Shown here piece by piece: positions 1 to 8,571 of a stretch of DNA of 64,000 nucleotides (its first letter is position 1; every line of letters begins with the position of its first letter). The translations under genes and the position numbers were made by a program. The DNA is from an uncultured Paracoccaceae bacterium (lineage in GTDB: Bacteria; Pseudomonadota; Alphaproteobacteria; Rhodobacterales; Rhodobacteraceae): the NCBI GenBank assembly GCA_947503175.1, contig CANNCO010000002.1, forward strand, positions 733,235-797,234. The letters are read 5' to 3'. The notes beneath the pieces are model-generated. The model saw only the letters and a list, made by a program, of their open reading frames with translations. It made no database searches and was not told the origin of the DNA.

Positions 1-663
1 ACTTTCCGTAACAAGAAGGCGTGCGTTTGACGGATCTGGCTCTATTTTCTGGCGAAGACGATAAATATGCGTCTCCAGCGTGTGTGTCGTAACACCTGCG
101 TTGTACCCCCATACCTCGTGAAGCAGCACATCACGTGCCACAACACCTTCGGTCGCGCGGTACAGGAACTTCAGAATATTGGTTTCTTTCTCGGTCAGGC
201 GGATCTTCTTGTCCTCGTCGGTGACCAGCATCTTCTGCGCCGGACGGAAGGTATACGGCCCAAGCTGGAACACGGCGTCTTCGGACTGTTCATGCTGCCG
301 CAACTGCGCGCGGATGCGGGCCAAAAGAACCGGGAATTTAAAGGGTTTCGTAATGTAATCATTGGCACCCGCATCGAGGCCCAGAATTGTGTCGGCGTCG
401 CTGTCATGGCCGGTCAGCATCAGAACGGGGCATTTCACGCCGGCTTTGCGGATCCGGCGGCACAACTCACGACCATCCGTATCCGGCAGACCCACATCTA
501 GGATCACAAGGTCATAGATCCCCGCACGGGCCTTCTCCATCGCCTCAGATCCATTGGCCGCCTCGAAGACATCGAAATCTTCGGTCATCACCAACTGCTC
601 ACCCAGCGCTTCGCGTAGATCGTCGTCATCATCGACAAGCAGAATTTTCTTCAGGTTGGCCAT
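1..663 (-). CDS. OmpR-family response regulator (CenR-like), 3' end outside window
   Basis: Two-component transcription factor. Starting at the ATG complementary to 661-663, the protein opens MANLKKILLVDDDDDLREAL, with the acidic cluster of a receiver domain, the phospho-acceptor aspartate near residue 56 (VILDVGLPDTDG) and the conserved lysine in YITKPFKFP near residue 105. A winged-helix DNA-binding domain follows (IRLTEKETNILKFL, then THTLETHIYRLRQKI). The frame is open to base 1, so about 221 codons are present and the extreme C-terminus is missing. The wording closely resembles the conserved Rhodobacterales regulator related to CenR, an envelope-control regulator; that identity is from memory, while the OmpR-family assignment is plain. 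Confidence 0.9.
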   Translation of the reverse strand, partial: MANLKKILLVDDDDDLREALGEQLVMTEDFDVFEAANGSEAMEKARAGIYDLVILDVGLPDTDGRELCRRIRKAGVKCPVLMLTGHDSDADTILGLDAGANDYITKPFKFPVLLARIRAQLRQHEQSEDAVFQLGPYTFRPAQKMLVTDEDKKIRLTEKETNILKFLYRATEGVVARDVLLHEVWGYNAGVTTHTLETHIYRLRQKIEPDPSNARLLVTES

Positions 664-812
664 CTTTGCCTCCGTGTTGATGCGGCAGAGATGCGCCGAA
701 GGTGGCGGGTCGGCAAGGTTTGCTGCAAACTACTCACGCGGACGTGTGGGTACGTCAGCAAATGTTTCAGTTTTGGCCGCATCCACAGTAGAGAGGCGGT
801 CAGACCACAAAA

Positions 813-1895
813 ATGGACCGCGGAATGACCCTGATCCCCACCCTGGCCGAACGGATCGCCCGCGCGCGGGCTGATCTACGCATGGGCCTGCCGGTGGTGC
901 TTGATGGGACTAACAGCTCCGCGGTTTTTATCCCGGCAGAGACGCTGACGTCCGAGCGAATGGCCACACTCCGGTCTCTGGGCAAACCCACACTCGCGAT
1001 AACCGACCGGCGCGCGGCGACACTGAAGGCGCGAGCCTATGACACGGACCTTGCCCGCATCGTGCTTCCCGCCGATGCCGATGCGGAATGGGTTCGGGCC
1101 GTGGCAGATCCCGCCGCGGATCTCCTGTCCCCGCTTAAAGGTCCGTTCCGGACCCTGCGCGAGGGCGACGCCGACCTGCATCGTCTTGCGCTCCGGTTGA
1201 CCAAGTCGGCCCGTCTCCTACCCGCCGCGCTGGTCCTGACCCCCGCGCCGGACGCAACCGACCTGACCCATCTTCCTGCCAAAGACATTTCAAACGCACT
1301 CAGCGATGCCAGCCCGCTTCACGATATCATCGCAGCCCGGGTACCGATGGCCGCAGGCGGCGGCCGCGTTCACGTCTTTCGCCCCGAAGACTGCGGGGAA
1401 GAGCACTATGCCGTCGAGATCGGCCGTCCCGACCGCTCGAAACCGATCCTCGTCCGTCTGCATTCGGCCTGTTTCACGGGCGACGTTCTGGGCTCGCTCA
1501 AATGCGATTGCGGTGCACAGCTTCAGGGTGCCCTTACCCGGATGGGCGCAGAAGGCTCCGGCATCCTACTCTATCTGAATCAGGAGGGCCGCGGCATCGG
1601 GCTTGCCAACAAGATGCGCGCCTACAGCCTTCAGGATCAGGGCTTCGATACGGTCGAGGCCAATCACCGGCTCGGGTTCGAGGATGATGAACGCGATTTC
1701 CGAACCGGCGCGCAGATTCTACGCAGTTTAGGCATCACCCGCATCCGCCTTCTGACCAACAACCCGGCCAAGGTCGCGATGATGGAAGGCTGCGGGATCG
1801 AAGTCGTCGAACGTGTCCCGCTCGCCGTTGGCAAAACCGATCAGAATGCCGAATATCTGGATGTAAAGGCCCGGAAATCCGGCCATATCCTCTGA
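813..1895 (+). CDS. ribA: GTP cyclohydrolase II
   Basis: First committed step of riboflavin synthesis: opens the GTP imidazole ring, releasing formate and pyrophosphate. The C-terminal half carries the GCH2 signature: zinc-binding cysteines in SACFTGDVLGSLKCDCGAQL, then LYLNQEGRGIGLANKMRAYS and LLTNNPAKV. The first about 160 residues resemble a degenerate DHBP-synthase-like domain without an obvious catalytic set, as in other alphaproteobacterial long RibA proteins. An alternative start is the in-frame ATG at 825 (MTLIPTL); neither start has a strong ribosome binding site. The gene stands alone between the divergent response regulator and an acyl-CoA dehydrogenase. Confidence 0.92.
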   Translation: MDRGMTLIPTLAERIARARADLRMGLPVVLDGTNSSAVFIPAETLTSERMATLRSLGKPTLAITDRRAATLKARAYDTDLARIVLPADADAEWVRAVADPAADLLSPLKGPFRTLREGDADLHRLALRLTKSARLLPAALVLTPAPDATDLTHLPAKDISNALSDASPLHDIIAARVPMAAGGGRVHVFRPEDCGEEHYAVEIGRPDRSKPILVRLHSACFTGDVLGSLKCDCGAQLQGALTRMGAEGSGILLYLNQEGRGIGLANKMRAYSLQDQGFDTVEANHRLGFEDDERDFRTGAQILRSLGITRIRLLTNNPAKVAMMEGCGIEVVERVPLAVGKTDQNAEYLDVKARKSGHIL

Positions 1896-1956
1896 CGACG
1901 GTCGTTGAACGAACGCCCACAGGTGCTATCTGGCTCCGCAAGAGGGGAGAACTGAA

Positions 1957-3141
1957 TTGAATAGCTCGACCGAGGTTTTCCGCGATCAGGCGCGCGAACT
2001 GGCAAAGGTCTTCGCTCCGAGCGCAGCGCGCTGGGACCAGAAACGCGAGTACTGCTGGGACAACGTCCGTGATCTGGCCGATGCCGGCCTTATGGGCATG
2101 TCGATCCCCACCGCCTATGGCGGTCAGGGCGCGTCCTTCTATGACGTGGCCCTCGTCGTCGAAGAGATCGCCAAGGCCTGTACCCTGACGGCCCGGATCG
2201 TGGTCGAGGCGAATATGGGCGGCATCAGCGCCATCATGGCCTATGGCACCGAGGAACAGAAGGCGTTCTGCGCCCCGATCGTTCTCGCTGGCGACAAACC
2301 CGCAATCTGCATCACCGAACCCGACGCTGGCAGTGCAGCCACCGAGATGAAGACAACCGCCCGTCGCGTGGGCGACACATTCATCCTCAACGGCACCAAG
2401 CACTGGATCACCGGCGGTGGCGTTTCGAAACTGCACCTGATCTTCGCCCGCGTCCTGGAAGAGGACGGAACCGAACTGGGCATCGGCGGCTTCCTCGTCG
2501 CCTGCGACCCGTCAAAGAACGACTATCCCGAGGGCTTCGAGGTTGTCCGGCACGAGCGGACCATGGGCCTCTGCGGGATGCCCGAGGCCGAACTCCGGTT
2601 CACCGATCTGGAAGTCGACGCATCCTTCGCAGTCGTCCCGCCTTCCGGTTACAAACGCGGCTTCGCCGACCTGATGAACGCCTATAACAGCCAGCGCGTC
2701 GGCGCGGGCACCATCGCCATGGGCGTGGCCGCGGGCGCCTTGGACCACGCCAAACGCTACGTGCTCGAACGCCATCAATTCGGTCGCCCAATTGCCGAAT
2801 TTCAGGGTCTTCAGTGGATGCTTGCCGACATGGATACCGGCGTTCACGCCTCCCGCCTGATGCTGCACGAGGCCGCGAAATCGCGTGGGCCTGGCGGTAG
2901 CGCCTTTCCCGACATCACGATGGCGGCGCGCGCCAAGATGTTCGCCTCAGAGACCGCGATCAAGGTGGTCAGCGACGCGCTTCAGATGTTCGGCGCCCGT
3001 GGCTATGGCGATCAGGAACCCCTGGAACGTATGTATCGCGACGTACGCATGTTCACCATCGGCGGTGGCACGGCCCAGATCCTCCGCACACAGGTAGCAG
3101 GCCAGATCCTTGGCATTCGCACGCCGCAAACACGCGGCTAG
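1957..3141 (+). CDS. acyl-CoA dehydrogenase family protein
   Basis: FAD-dependent flavoprotein that would introduce a trans-2,3 double bond into an acyl-CoA thioester and pass electrons to ETF. At 394 residues it has the family length. Visible signatures are the FAD/substrate segment CITEPDAGSAATEMKTTA, the middle-domain NGTKHWITGG, and the C-terminal helical segment with LERMYRDVRMFTIGGGTAQI. The start is a TTG at 1957, chosen because a purine-rich AGAGGGGAG lies just upstream and the N-terminus has family length. The gene ends five bases before the convergent argF stop. The exact acyl substrate cannot be read from sequence. Confidence 0.9.
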   Translation: MNSSTEVFRDQARELAKVFAPSAARWDQKREYCWDNVRDLADAGLMGMSIPTAYGGQGASFYDVALVVEEIAKACTLTARIVVEANMGGISAIMAYGTEEQKAFCAPIVLAGDKPAICITEPDAGSAATEMKTTARRVGDTFILNGTKHWITGGGVSKLHLIFARVLEEDGTELGIGGFLVACDPSKNDYPEGFEVVRHERTMGLCGMPEAELRFTDLEVDASFAVVPPSGYKRGFADLMNAYNSQRVGAGTIAMGVAAGALDHAKRYVLERHQFGRPIAEFQGLQWMLADMDTGVHASRLMLHEAAKSRGPGGSAFPDITMAARAKMFASETAIKVVSDALQMFGARGYGDQEPLERMYRDVRMFTIGGGTAQILRTQVAGQILGIRTPQTRG

Positions 3142-3145
3142 GGCG

Positions 3146-4072
3146 TCAGACCCCCAGACACCATCGCATCACAGCCTTTTGCGCATGCAGGCGGTTCTCG
3201 GCCTCGTCGAAGATCACCGAATGAGGTCCGTCCATTACGGCGCTGGTGACCTCTTCCTCCCGATGCGCAGGCAGGCAATGCATGAACAACGCATCTGGCT
3301 TTGCCTTCGCCATCAGCGCATCGTTCACTTGATAGCCCCGCAACAGGTTGTGCCGCCGCTCGCGCGAAGATTGCGCATCGTGCATCGACACCCACGTGTC
3401 GGCCACCACCAGATCGGCACCCTCCACGGCACGGTCCGCATCCCGTTCGATCATTACGGTCGATCCTTTCGAGCGGGCGAACTCTACGAATTCCGGCTCG
3501 GGGTCCAGAACCTCTGGCCCGGTAAATGTCAGGTCAAACCCGAACTGCCCCGCGGCATGCAGGAAGGACGCGCAGACGTTATTCCCATCGCCAGTCCAGA
3601 CGACCTTTTTCCCGGCAATCGACCCGCGATGCTCCTCATAGGTCATGACATCCGCCATGATCTGACAGGGATGGGTCCGGTCGGTCAGCCCGTTGATCAC
3701 CGGCACGGTCGCGTGTTCGGCCAATTCCAAAAGCGTCGCTTCATCAAAGGTCCGTATCATGATCAAATCCACATAGCGCGAAAGAACCCGCGCCGTGTCC
3801 GCGATCGTCTCGCCGTGCCCCAGTTGCATATCCTTGCCCGACAGTACCATCGTCTGCCCGCCCATCTGGCGCACGCCCACATCAAACGACGCCCGCGTCC
3901 GGGTCGACGGCTTCTCAAAGATCAGCGCCACCATATGACCGGCCAGCGCCTTATCATCGTCCGGCGCGCCCTTCGGACGCCCCGCGCGGGCATCCTTGAT
4001 TGCCCGGGCCGTGTCGATCATCCCCCGCAAATCGGTGGCATCGGTCTTATGAATGTCAAGAAAATGGGTCAT
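3146..4072 (-). CDS. argF: ornithine carbamoyltransferase
   Basis: Makes citrulline from ornithine and carbamoyl phosphate in arginine synthesis. The 308-residue protein shows the carbamoyl-phosphate motif [12 protein letters not shown] near residue 55, the THPCQIMAD motif near residue 130, and the ornithine-site HCLPAHR near residue 265, all characteristic of OTCases. It is the second gene of an argD-argF operon on the minus strand, with only 14 bases between the two genes, so co-transcription is likely. The gene is convergent with the acyl-CoA dehydrogenase. Confidence 0.96.
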   Translation of the reverse strand: MTHFLDIHKTDATDLRGMIDTARAIKDARAGRPKGAPDDDKALAGHMVALIFEKPSTRTRASFDVGVRQMGGQTMVLSGKDMQLGHGETIADTARVLSRYVDLIMIRTFDEATLLELAEHATVPVINGLTDRTHPCQIMADVMTYEEHRGSIAGKKVVWTGDGNNVCASFLHAAGQFGFDLTFTGPEVLDPEPEFVEFARSKGSTVMIERDADRAVEGADLVVADTWVSMHDAQSSRERRHNLLRGYQVNDALMAKAKPDALFMHCLPAHREEEVTSAVMDGPHSVIFDEAENRLHAQKAVMRWCLGV

Positions 4073-4086
4073 CTTACTGTTCCGGA

Positions 4087-5268
4087 TCAGGCGGCATTGA
4101 CGGAAAGCGATGCGGCGGCACGATCCAGCCGCTCCACAGCCTCCGCGATCTCCGCCTTGGAAATGTTTAGTGGCGGTAGCAGACGCACGACGTTATCCGC
4201 CGCTCCCACCGTCAAAAGATGCTGGTCATAACAGGCGGCAACCACATCCGTATTCGGCACCTTGCACTTCAGTCCGAGGATCAGACCCATGCCACGCACG
4301 GCCTCGAACACATCCGGATGCGCCGCGACCAACCCTTCCAGCTTCTGCCGCAGCCCCCCGGCCTTTCGGGTCACGTCATCGAGAAACGCATCGTCCGAGA
4401 CGACCTCCATCACCGCACTTCCCACAGCACATGCCAGTGGATTGCCCCCATAGGTCGATCCGTGCGTCCCCGCCGTCATCGGCGCGGCAACGGCCTCGGT
4501 CGCCAGAACGGCCCCGAGAGGAAAACCGCCACCGATCCCCTTGGCGACCATCATGATATCCGGCGTCACACCGGCCCATTCATGGGCAAACAGTTTGCCG
4601 GTCCGGCCCATCCCGCACTGCACCTCGTCCAGGATCAACAGAATGCCATGTTCATCACATAGATCGCGCAAACCTTTCAGACACTGATCCGGCAGGGGCC
4701 GAATACCCCCCTCCCCCTGCACCGGTTCGATCAGGATCGCGCCCACCGTGTCTGTAATCGCCGCCTGCAACGCCTCGTGATCGCCCCACGGCAGATGCAC
4801 GAACCCCGGCAAAAGCGGCCCGAACCCCTTGGTCATCTTCTCCGACCCGGCAGCAGAAATGGCCGCTGACGATCGCCCGTGAAACGCACCCTCGAAGGTC
4901 ACGATATCGGTCCGCTCGGGCTGCCCCTTCTCGAACCAGTACCGCCGCGCCATCTTCACCGCCAACTCGCAAGCCTCCGTCCCCGAATTGGTGAAGAACA
5001 CGGTATCGGCAAAGGTCGCCTCGACCAGCCGGTCCGCCAGTTCCTGCTGCTCCGGGATCTGATAAAGGTTCGACAGGTGCCAGACCTTGCCCGCCTGTTC
5101 CGTCAGCGCGCCAACAAGCGCCGGATGCGCATGGCCCAGCACGTTCACCGCAATCCCCGCCCCGAAATCAAGGTATCGGGTACCATCGGTGGCGGTCAGC
5201 CAGCATCCCTCTCCTTTCTCGAACGAAATCGGAGCACGGTTATAGGTCGGCAGGATCGACGGGATCAT
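4087..5268 (-). CDS. argD: acetylornithine/succinyldiaminopimelate aminotransferase
   Basis: PLP-dependent class III aminotransferase of arginine (and possibly lysine) synthesis. Visible are [16 protein letters not shown] near residue 95, the PLP aspartate in [14 protein letters not shown] near residue 215, and the Schiff-base lysine in [15 protein letters not shown] near residue 245. The start is taken at the ATG complementary to 5266-5268 ([13 protein letters not shown]), the usual family N-terminus; an upstream ATG adds seven residues without family support. It leads the operon with argF. Confidence 0.94.
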   Translation of the reverse strand: MIPSILPTYNRAPISFEKGEGCWLTATDGTRYLDFGAGIAVNVLGHAHPALVGALTEQAGKVWHLSNLYQIPEQQELADRLVEATFADTVFFTNSGTEACELAVKMARRYWFEKGQPERTDIVTFEGAFHGRSSAAISAAGSEKMTKGFGPLLPGFVHLPWGDHEALQAAITDTVGAILIEPVQGEGGIRPLPDQCLKGLRDLCDEHGILLILDEVQCGMGRTGKLFAHEWAGVTPDIMMVAKGIGGGFPLGAVLATEAVAAPMTAGTHGSTYGGNPLACAVGSAVMEVVSDDAFLDDVTRKAGGLRQKLEGLVAAHPDVFEAVRGMGLILGLKCKVPNTDVVAACYDQHLLTVGAADNVVRLLPPLNISKAEIAEAVERLDRAAASLSVNAA

Positions 5269-5491
5269 CGGAAGTCCTCGGGAAATCAAGAGCCCAATGG
5301 GTGCCAGCGGCGGATGGGCAAGTCAACAAGGGGGAAGATGCGCGAAGGCGCGCGGGATCGGACGCTTAAGTCAGCGTCGGCGTCGGAGTGCTTTGAGGAC
5401 GGTCTCGATCATAGGCCCTGCAATAGGATTTCGGCTCGGCCCCTGTCAAGAGGGCTGGCGTACCGGCAACAAGCGCCTATAGCTTCCGCAC

Positions 5492-6409
5492 ATGCCACCC
5501 AAGGTCTCGCCTCCGATCCCGACGCCGGTTTTTGCCCCGGCAGCCCAGCATCCGGGGCAGGCCATCGCCCTGATGCTGTTGGCAACCACGTTCATCGCGG
5601 CAACAACCCTTCTGGCCAAGGCCCTTGGCACTGATGCGCTCGGCCCCCCGCTCCACGCCCTCCAGATCAGCCACGGGCGCTTCCTCTTCGCGTTCATCGC
5701 CCTCTCGACGGTAATCGCCGTCCTGCGTCCGACATTCGGAAAGGTCCACTACCGGCTGCACCTCGGACGAACCTTCTTCGGCTGGCTCGGGGTCACGCTT
5801 ATGTTCGCCGCCGTGGCCTTCATCCCGCTGAGCGACGCCACCGCAATCAGCTTTCTCAACCCGGTCTTCGCGATGATCCTCGCGATCCCGCTTCTGGGCG
5901 AGCGTGTGGGGCCGTGGCGCTGGGGCGCTGCGGCACTGGCATTTAGCGGCGCTCTGATCCTGCTCCGGCTCGGCGACGGCGCAATCCATCCCGGTACCCT
6001 TCTCGCATTGGGGGCCGCGCTGGTCATGGGTATCGAGGTTATCCTGATCAAACGCCTAAGCGGTCGCGAACGGCCCCTGCAGATCCTGTTCATCAACAAC
6101 GCAATCGGGCTTTCTATCGCGACCCTTGCCGTACTCCCGGTCTGGATCATGCCAACCCCGGCGCAATGGGCCGCGCTTGCTGGGCTTGGTCTTCTCATGG
6201 CCTGCGCGCAGGGCTGTTTCGTCAACGCTATGGCCCGCGCCGAGGCCAGCCTTGTCGTCCCGTTCAGCTATGCAACGCTTCTATTCGCAACGCTCTATGA
6301 CGCGCTGATTTTTGACGTGATCCCCGACGCCATCAGCATCACCGGCGGCGCAGTGATCGTTGCGGCCGGCCTCACGCTCGCGTGGCGCGAAGGTCGTATC
6401 AGGGCTTAA
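5492..6409 (+). CDS. DMT superfamily (EamA) transporter
   Basis: Inner-membrane drug/metabolite-type exporter of 305 residues with about ten hydrophobic segments arranged as two EamA halves (first half ending near LILLRLGDGA, second near AAGLTLAWREG). The substrate is not predictable. After a roughly 30-residue proline-rich leader, membrane segments begin at QAIALMLLATTFIAA. It converges on and overlaps the ABC-2 permease by 11 bases (6399-6409), both stop codons lying in the shared stretch. Confidence 0.85.
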   Translation: MPPKVSPPIPTPVFAPAAQHPGQAIALMLLATTFIAATTLLAKALGTDALGPPLHALQISHGRFLFAFIALSTVIAVLRPTFGKVHYRLHLGRTFFGWLGVTLMFAAVAFIPLSDATAISFLNPVFAMILAIPLLGERVGPWRWGAAALAFSGALILLRLGDGAIHPGTLLALGAALVMGIEVILIKRLSGRERPLQILFINNAIGLSIATLAVLPVWIMPTPAQWAALAGLGLLMACAQGCFVNAMARAEASLVVPFSYATLLFATLYDALIFDVIPDAISITGGAVIVAAGLTLAWREGRIRA

Positions 6410-7184
6410 GCCGATAGCCGGTGCGAAACCAGTGCCAGCACAGGCCAAGCACCGCCAGCGCAGTCACGCTACAGATCACCAGACCCAGCCATGGCGAACT
6501 GTCCGACGTACCGATAAACCCATACCGCACCCCATCGATCAGATAGAACACCGGGTTCAGATGGGTCAGCACCTGCATCGCCTGCGGCAGCCCCTCGGTC
6601 GAGTAAAACGTACCCGACAGAAAGGCCAAAGGCGTAACGATGAAATTCGTGATCGCCGCCATATGGTCGAATTTCTCCGCCAGAATCGCGGCAACAATCC
6701 CCAGACCACCCAACAGGATCGACCCCAGCGCCGCAAAGACCAGCGCCCATAAGGGGTGCTCAATCGGCACACCCAGCGCCAGCTTCATCACCACTGCGAT
6801 CGTCAGCGCCACCATCAGCCCGCGCAAGAGACCGCCCGCTACATAGCCCAGAACCAACTCCAGAGGCGACAGGGGCGGCATCAGCGTGTCGACGATGTTC
6901 CCCTGCACCTTCCCGATCATCAGCGAGGACGAGGTATTGGCAAACGCGTTCTGGATCACCGTCATCATTAGGATACCGGGCGCCAGAAAATGCAGGAACG
7001 GCACCCCCATCACATCCCCCCGCGACGGCCCAATCGCCAGCGCAAAGACCGCAAGGAACAGCCCCGCCGTCGCCAAGGGAGCCAGAAGGGTCTGGGTCCA
7101 GACGGTGAGAAACCGGCGCGCCTCGCGCCAGGCCAGTTCATAGAGTCCCAGCATGTTCCAGCGTCCGAAGCGACGCACGCCCAT
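6399..7184 (-). CDS. ABC-2 type transporter permease
   Basis: Six-segment inner-membrane permease of the ABC-2 family (YadH/NodJ-like), typical length about 260. The conserved cluster is near residues 165-215, with FLSGTFYSTEGLPQ and LTHLNPVFYLIDGVRYGFIG. These permeases work with a separate ATPase, which is not adjacent here, so the partner must be encoded elsewhere or upstream genes have been rearranged. The start is uncertain: ATGs complementary to 7202, 7184 (used) and 7154 are all possible. Confidence 0.85.
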   Translation of the reverse strand: MGVRRFGRWNMLGLYELAWREARRFLTVWTQTLLAPLATAGLFLAVFALAIGPSRGDVMGVPFLHFLAPGILMMTVIQNAFANTSSSLMIGKVQGNIVDTLMPPLSPLELVLGYVAGGLLRGLMVALTIAVVMKLALGVPIEHPLWALVFAALGSILLGGLGIVAAILAEKFDHMAAITNFIVTPLAFLSGTFYSTEGLPQAMQVLTHLNPVFYLIDGVRYGFIGTSDSSPWLGLVICSVTALAVLGLCWHWFRTGYRLKP

Positions 7185-7331
7185 ATCTCGATTTATCTGC
7201 ATTCCCTGCCCTACCTTGCAAAACGTCCCGTCTCACGGGCTTGTATCCGCAGTTGCGGTGTTTAGAATAGAGGCAACTCGAAATTCCAAGCGGCTCTGCA
7301 CAGGCGGGCCGCTTTTCAGATGGGAACTGCC

Positions 7332-7883
7332 ATGTCCTGGACCGACGAAAGGGTGGAAACCCTGAAAAAGATGTGGAGCGAAGGACAATCTGCAAGCCAG
7401 ATCGCCAAAGAGCTGGGTGGAGTGACCCGCAACGCCGTGATCGGCAAAGTCCACCGGCTGGGACTGTCGAACCGTGCAGGTGCCGCTCCGGCGAAGCCTG
7501 CCAAGGAGAAAGAGAAGCCCGCGGCGGAGACCAAGGCGGCTGCGCCCGCCAAGGAAGAATCGGCGATCCAAACCGCACCCGAGCGTCCTACGACACCTGC
7601 CCGGCGCCAGATCATCCCGGCTGGCCAGCCTCTTCCCCCTCAGCCATCGGCCAATGAAATCTCACCCGAGGCATTGGCCAGCGTCCGCGAAGTCGAGAAG
7701 AAGTCCAAAAAAATCAGCCTGATGGAGCTGACCGAACGAACCTGCAAATGGCCTGTGGGCGACCCGGCCACCGATGATTTCTGGTTCTGCGGACTGCCCA
7801 CCCAAGCTGGCAAGCCCTATTGCGAGGCGCATGTGGGCGTGGCGTTCCAGCCCATGAGTTCACGGCGCGACCGCCGTCGCTAA
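7332..7883 (+). CDS. gcrA: GcrA cell cycle regulator
   Basis: Alphaproteobacterial sigma70-associated transcription factor that acts at CcrM-methylated (GANTC) promoters. The N-terminus MSWTDERVETLKKMWSEGQS and the helix-turn-helix TRNAVIGKVHRLGLSNR are diagnostic. A low-complexity Ala/Lys/Pro linker runs from about residue 50 to 110, and the conserved C-terminal sigma-binding domain follows (MELTERTCKWPVGDP, then CGLPTQAGKPYCEAH). The start at 7332 is preferred over an ATG four codons upstream because MSWT is the invariant family start. A strong hairpin follows the stop. Confidence 0.96.
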   Translation: MSWTDERVETLKKMWSEGQSASQIAKELGGVTRNAVIGKVHRLGLSNRAGAAPAKPAKEKEKPAAETKAAAPAKEESAIQTAPERPTTPARRQIIPAGQPLPPQPSANEISPEALASVREVEKKSKKISLMELTERTCKWPVGDPATDDFWFCGLPTQAGKPYCEAHVGVAFQPMSSRRDRRR

Positions 7884-7893
7884 GCGACGGCAG

Positions 7894-7938
7894 AACACAA
7901 GATCAGAGCCGCCAGCGAAAGCTGCGGCTCTTTGTGTT
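7894..7938 (+). terminator. Rho-independent-like hairpin after gcrA
   Basis: Inverted repeat AGAGCCGC (7905-7912) / GCGGCTCT (7924-7931), extended outward by AACACAA and TTGTGTT arms around a small bulge. It begins 11 bases after the gcrA stop. The T-tract is interrupted, so efficiency is uncertain. Confidence 0.65.
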
Positions 7939-8026
7939 GTATAGATTATTTTGGGCATATGGCGGATCGCTGCGACCCATTCAGTAGCATGAGATTGGGC
8001 GTGAGACGTGACGATGGCGGGCCGGG

Positions 8027-8269
8027 TCAGGCCGCCGCAGCATCCACATCGTTGGCGAATTCGAGGATCCGGCCTGAGATGTCCAGTAACTGACGCAACC
8101 GCGAAGACTTCACACCATGCATCGAAAACACACATATATCGGCCTCAAGCGCCGCTAGGTCGTCATCGGAATAGTCTTCCAGACCTTTTCTCAGAACAAA
8201 CTGCGTCGGATCGGTCTTCCGGTAGACGGCATTCGGTCCGCGGGTAATGGGATGTATAACACTCGTCAT
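8027..8269 (-). CDS. hypothetical protein, 80 residues
   Basis: Not recognised. An 80-residue acidic soluble protein (DYSDDDLAALEADI in the middle, C-terminus rich in Ala). No signal peptide or membrane segment. It stands alone, downstream of gcrA on the opposite strand, with its promoter presumably in the AT-richer 8270-8400. The amphipathic helical pattern and codon use look coding, but nothing defines a role. Confidence 0.6.
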   Translation of the reverse strand: MTSVIHPITRGPNAVYRKTDPTQFVLRKGLEDYSDDDLAALEADICVFSMHGVKSSRLRQLLDISGRILEFANDVDAAAA

Positions 8270-8571
8270 TTTCTCACTCGCTCTTCTTCTTAACTCGTTA
8301 GGTCACTCTGTTCTGGCTTAGCCAGGAACCTCGAAACTGGTTAACAACAACTAAATATTAGCCTCAATAATGCGACATCAGTTTGAGTGATCATGCATGC
8401 ATTGTGCTCATTTCAAGGCATTTTTGTGACGCATTTCACAAGAGAACGCAGTTTCGCACCCAGAACAGGCAAGAGTCAGATCAAAATCGAGTGCCGCTGG
8501 TCACAAAAGGACGGCTGACATCGTCGGGCGCTCGATCAACCAACAAAACTAAAAGGCAAAGTCCGCAGGCG
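8270..8571. other. intergenic stretch without recognised gene
   Basis: About 300 bases between the small hypothetical gene and the AsmA gene. It is AT-richer than its neighbours (around 8340-8370) and probably holds the promoter of the minus-strand hypothetical gene. No RNA gene or repeat seen. Confidence 0.4.
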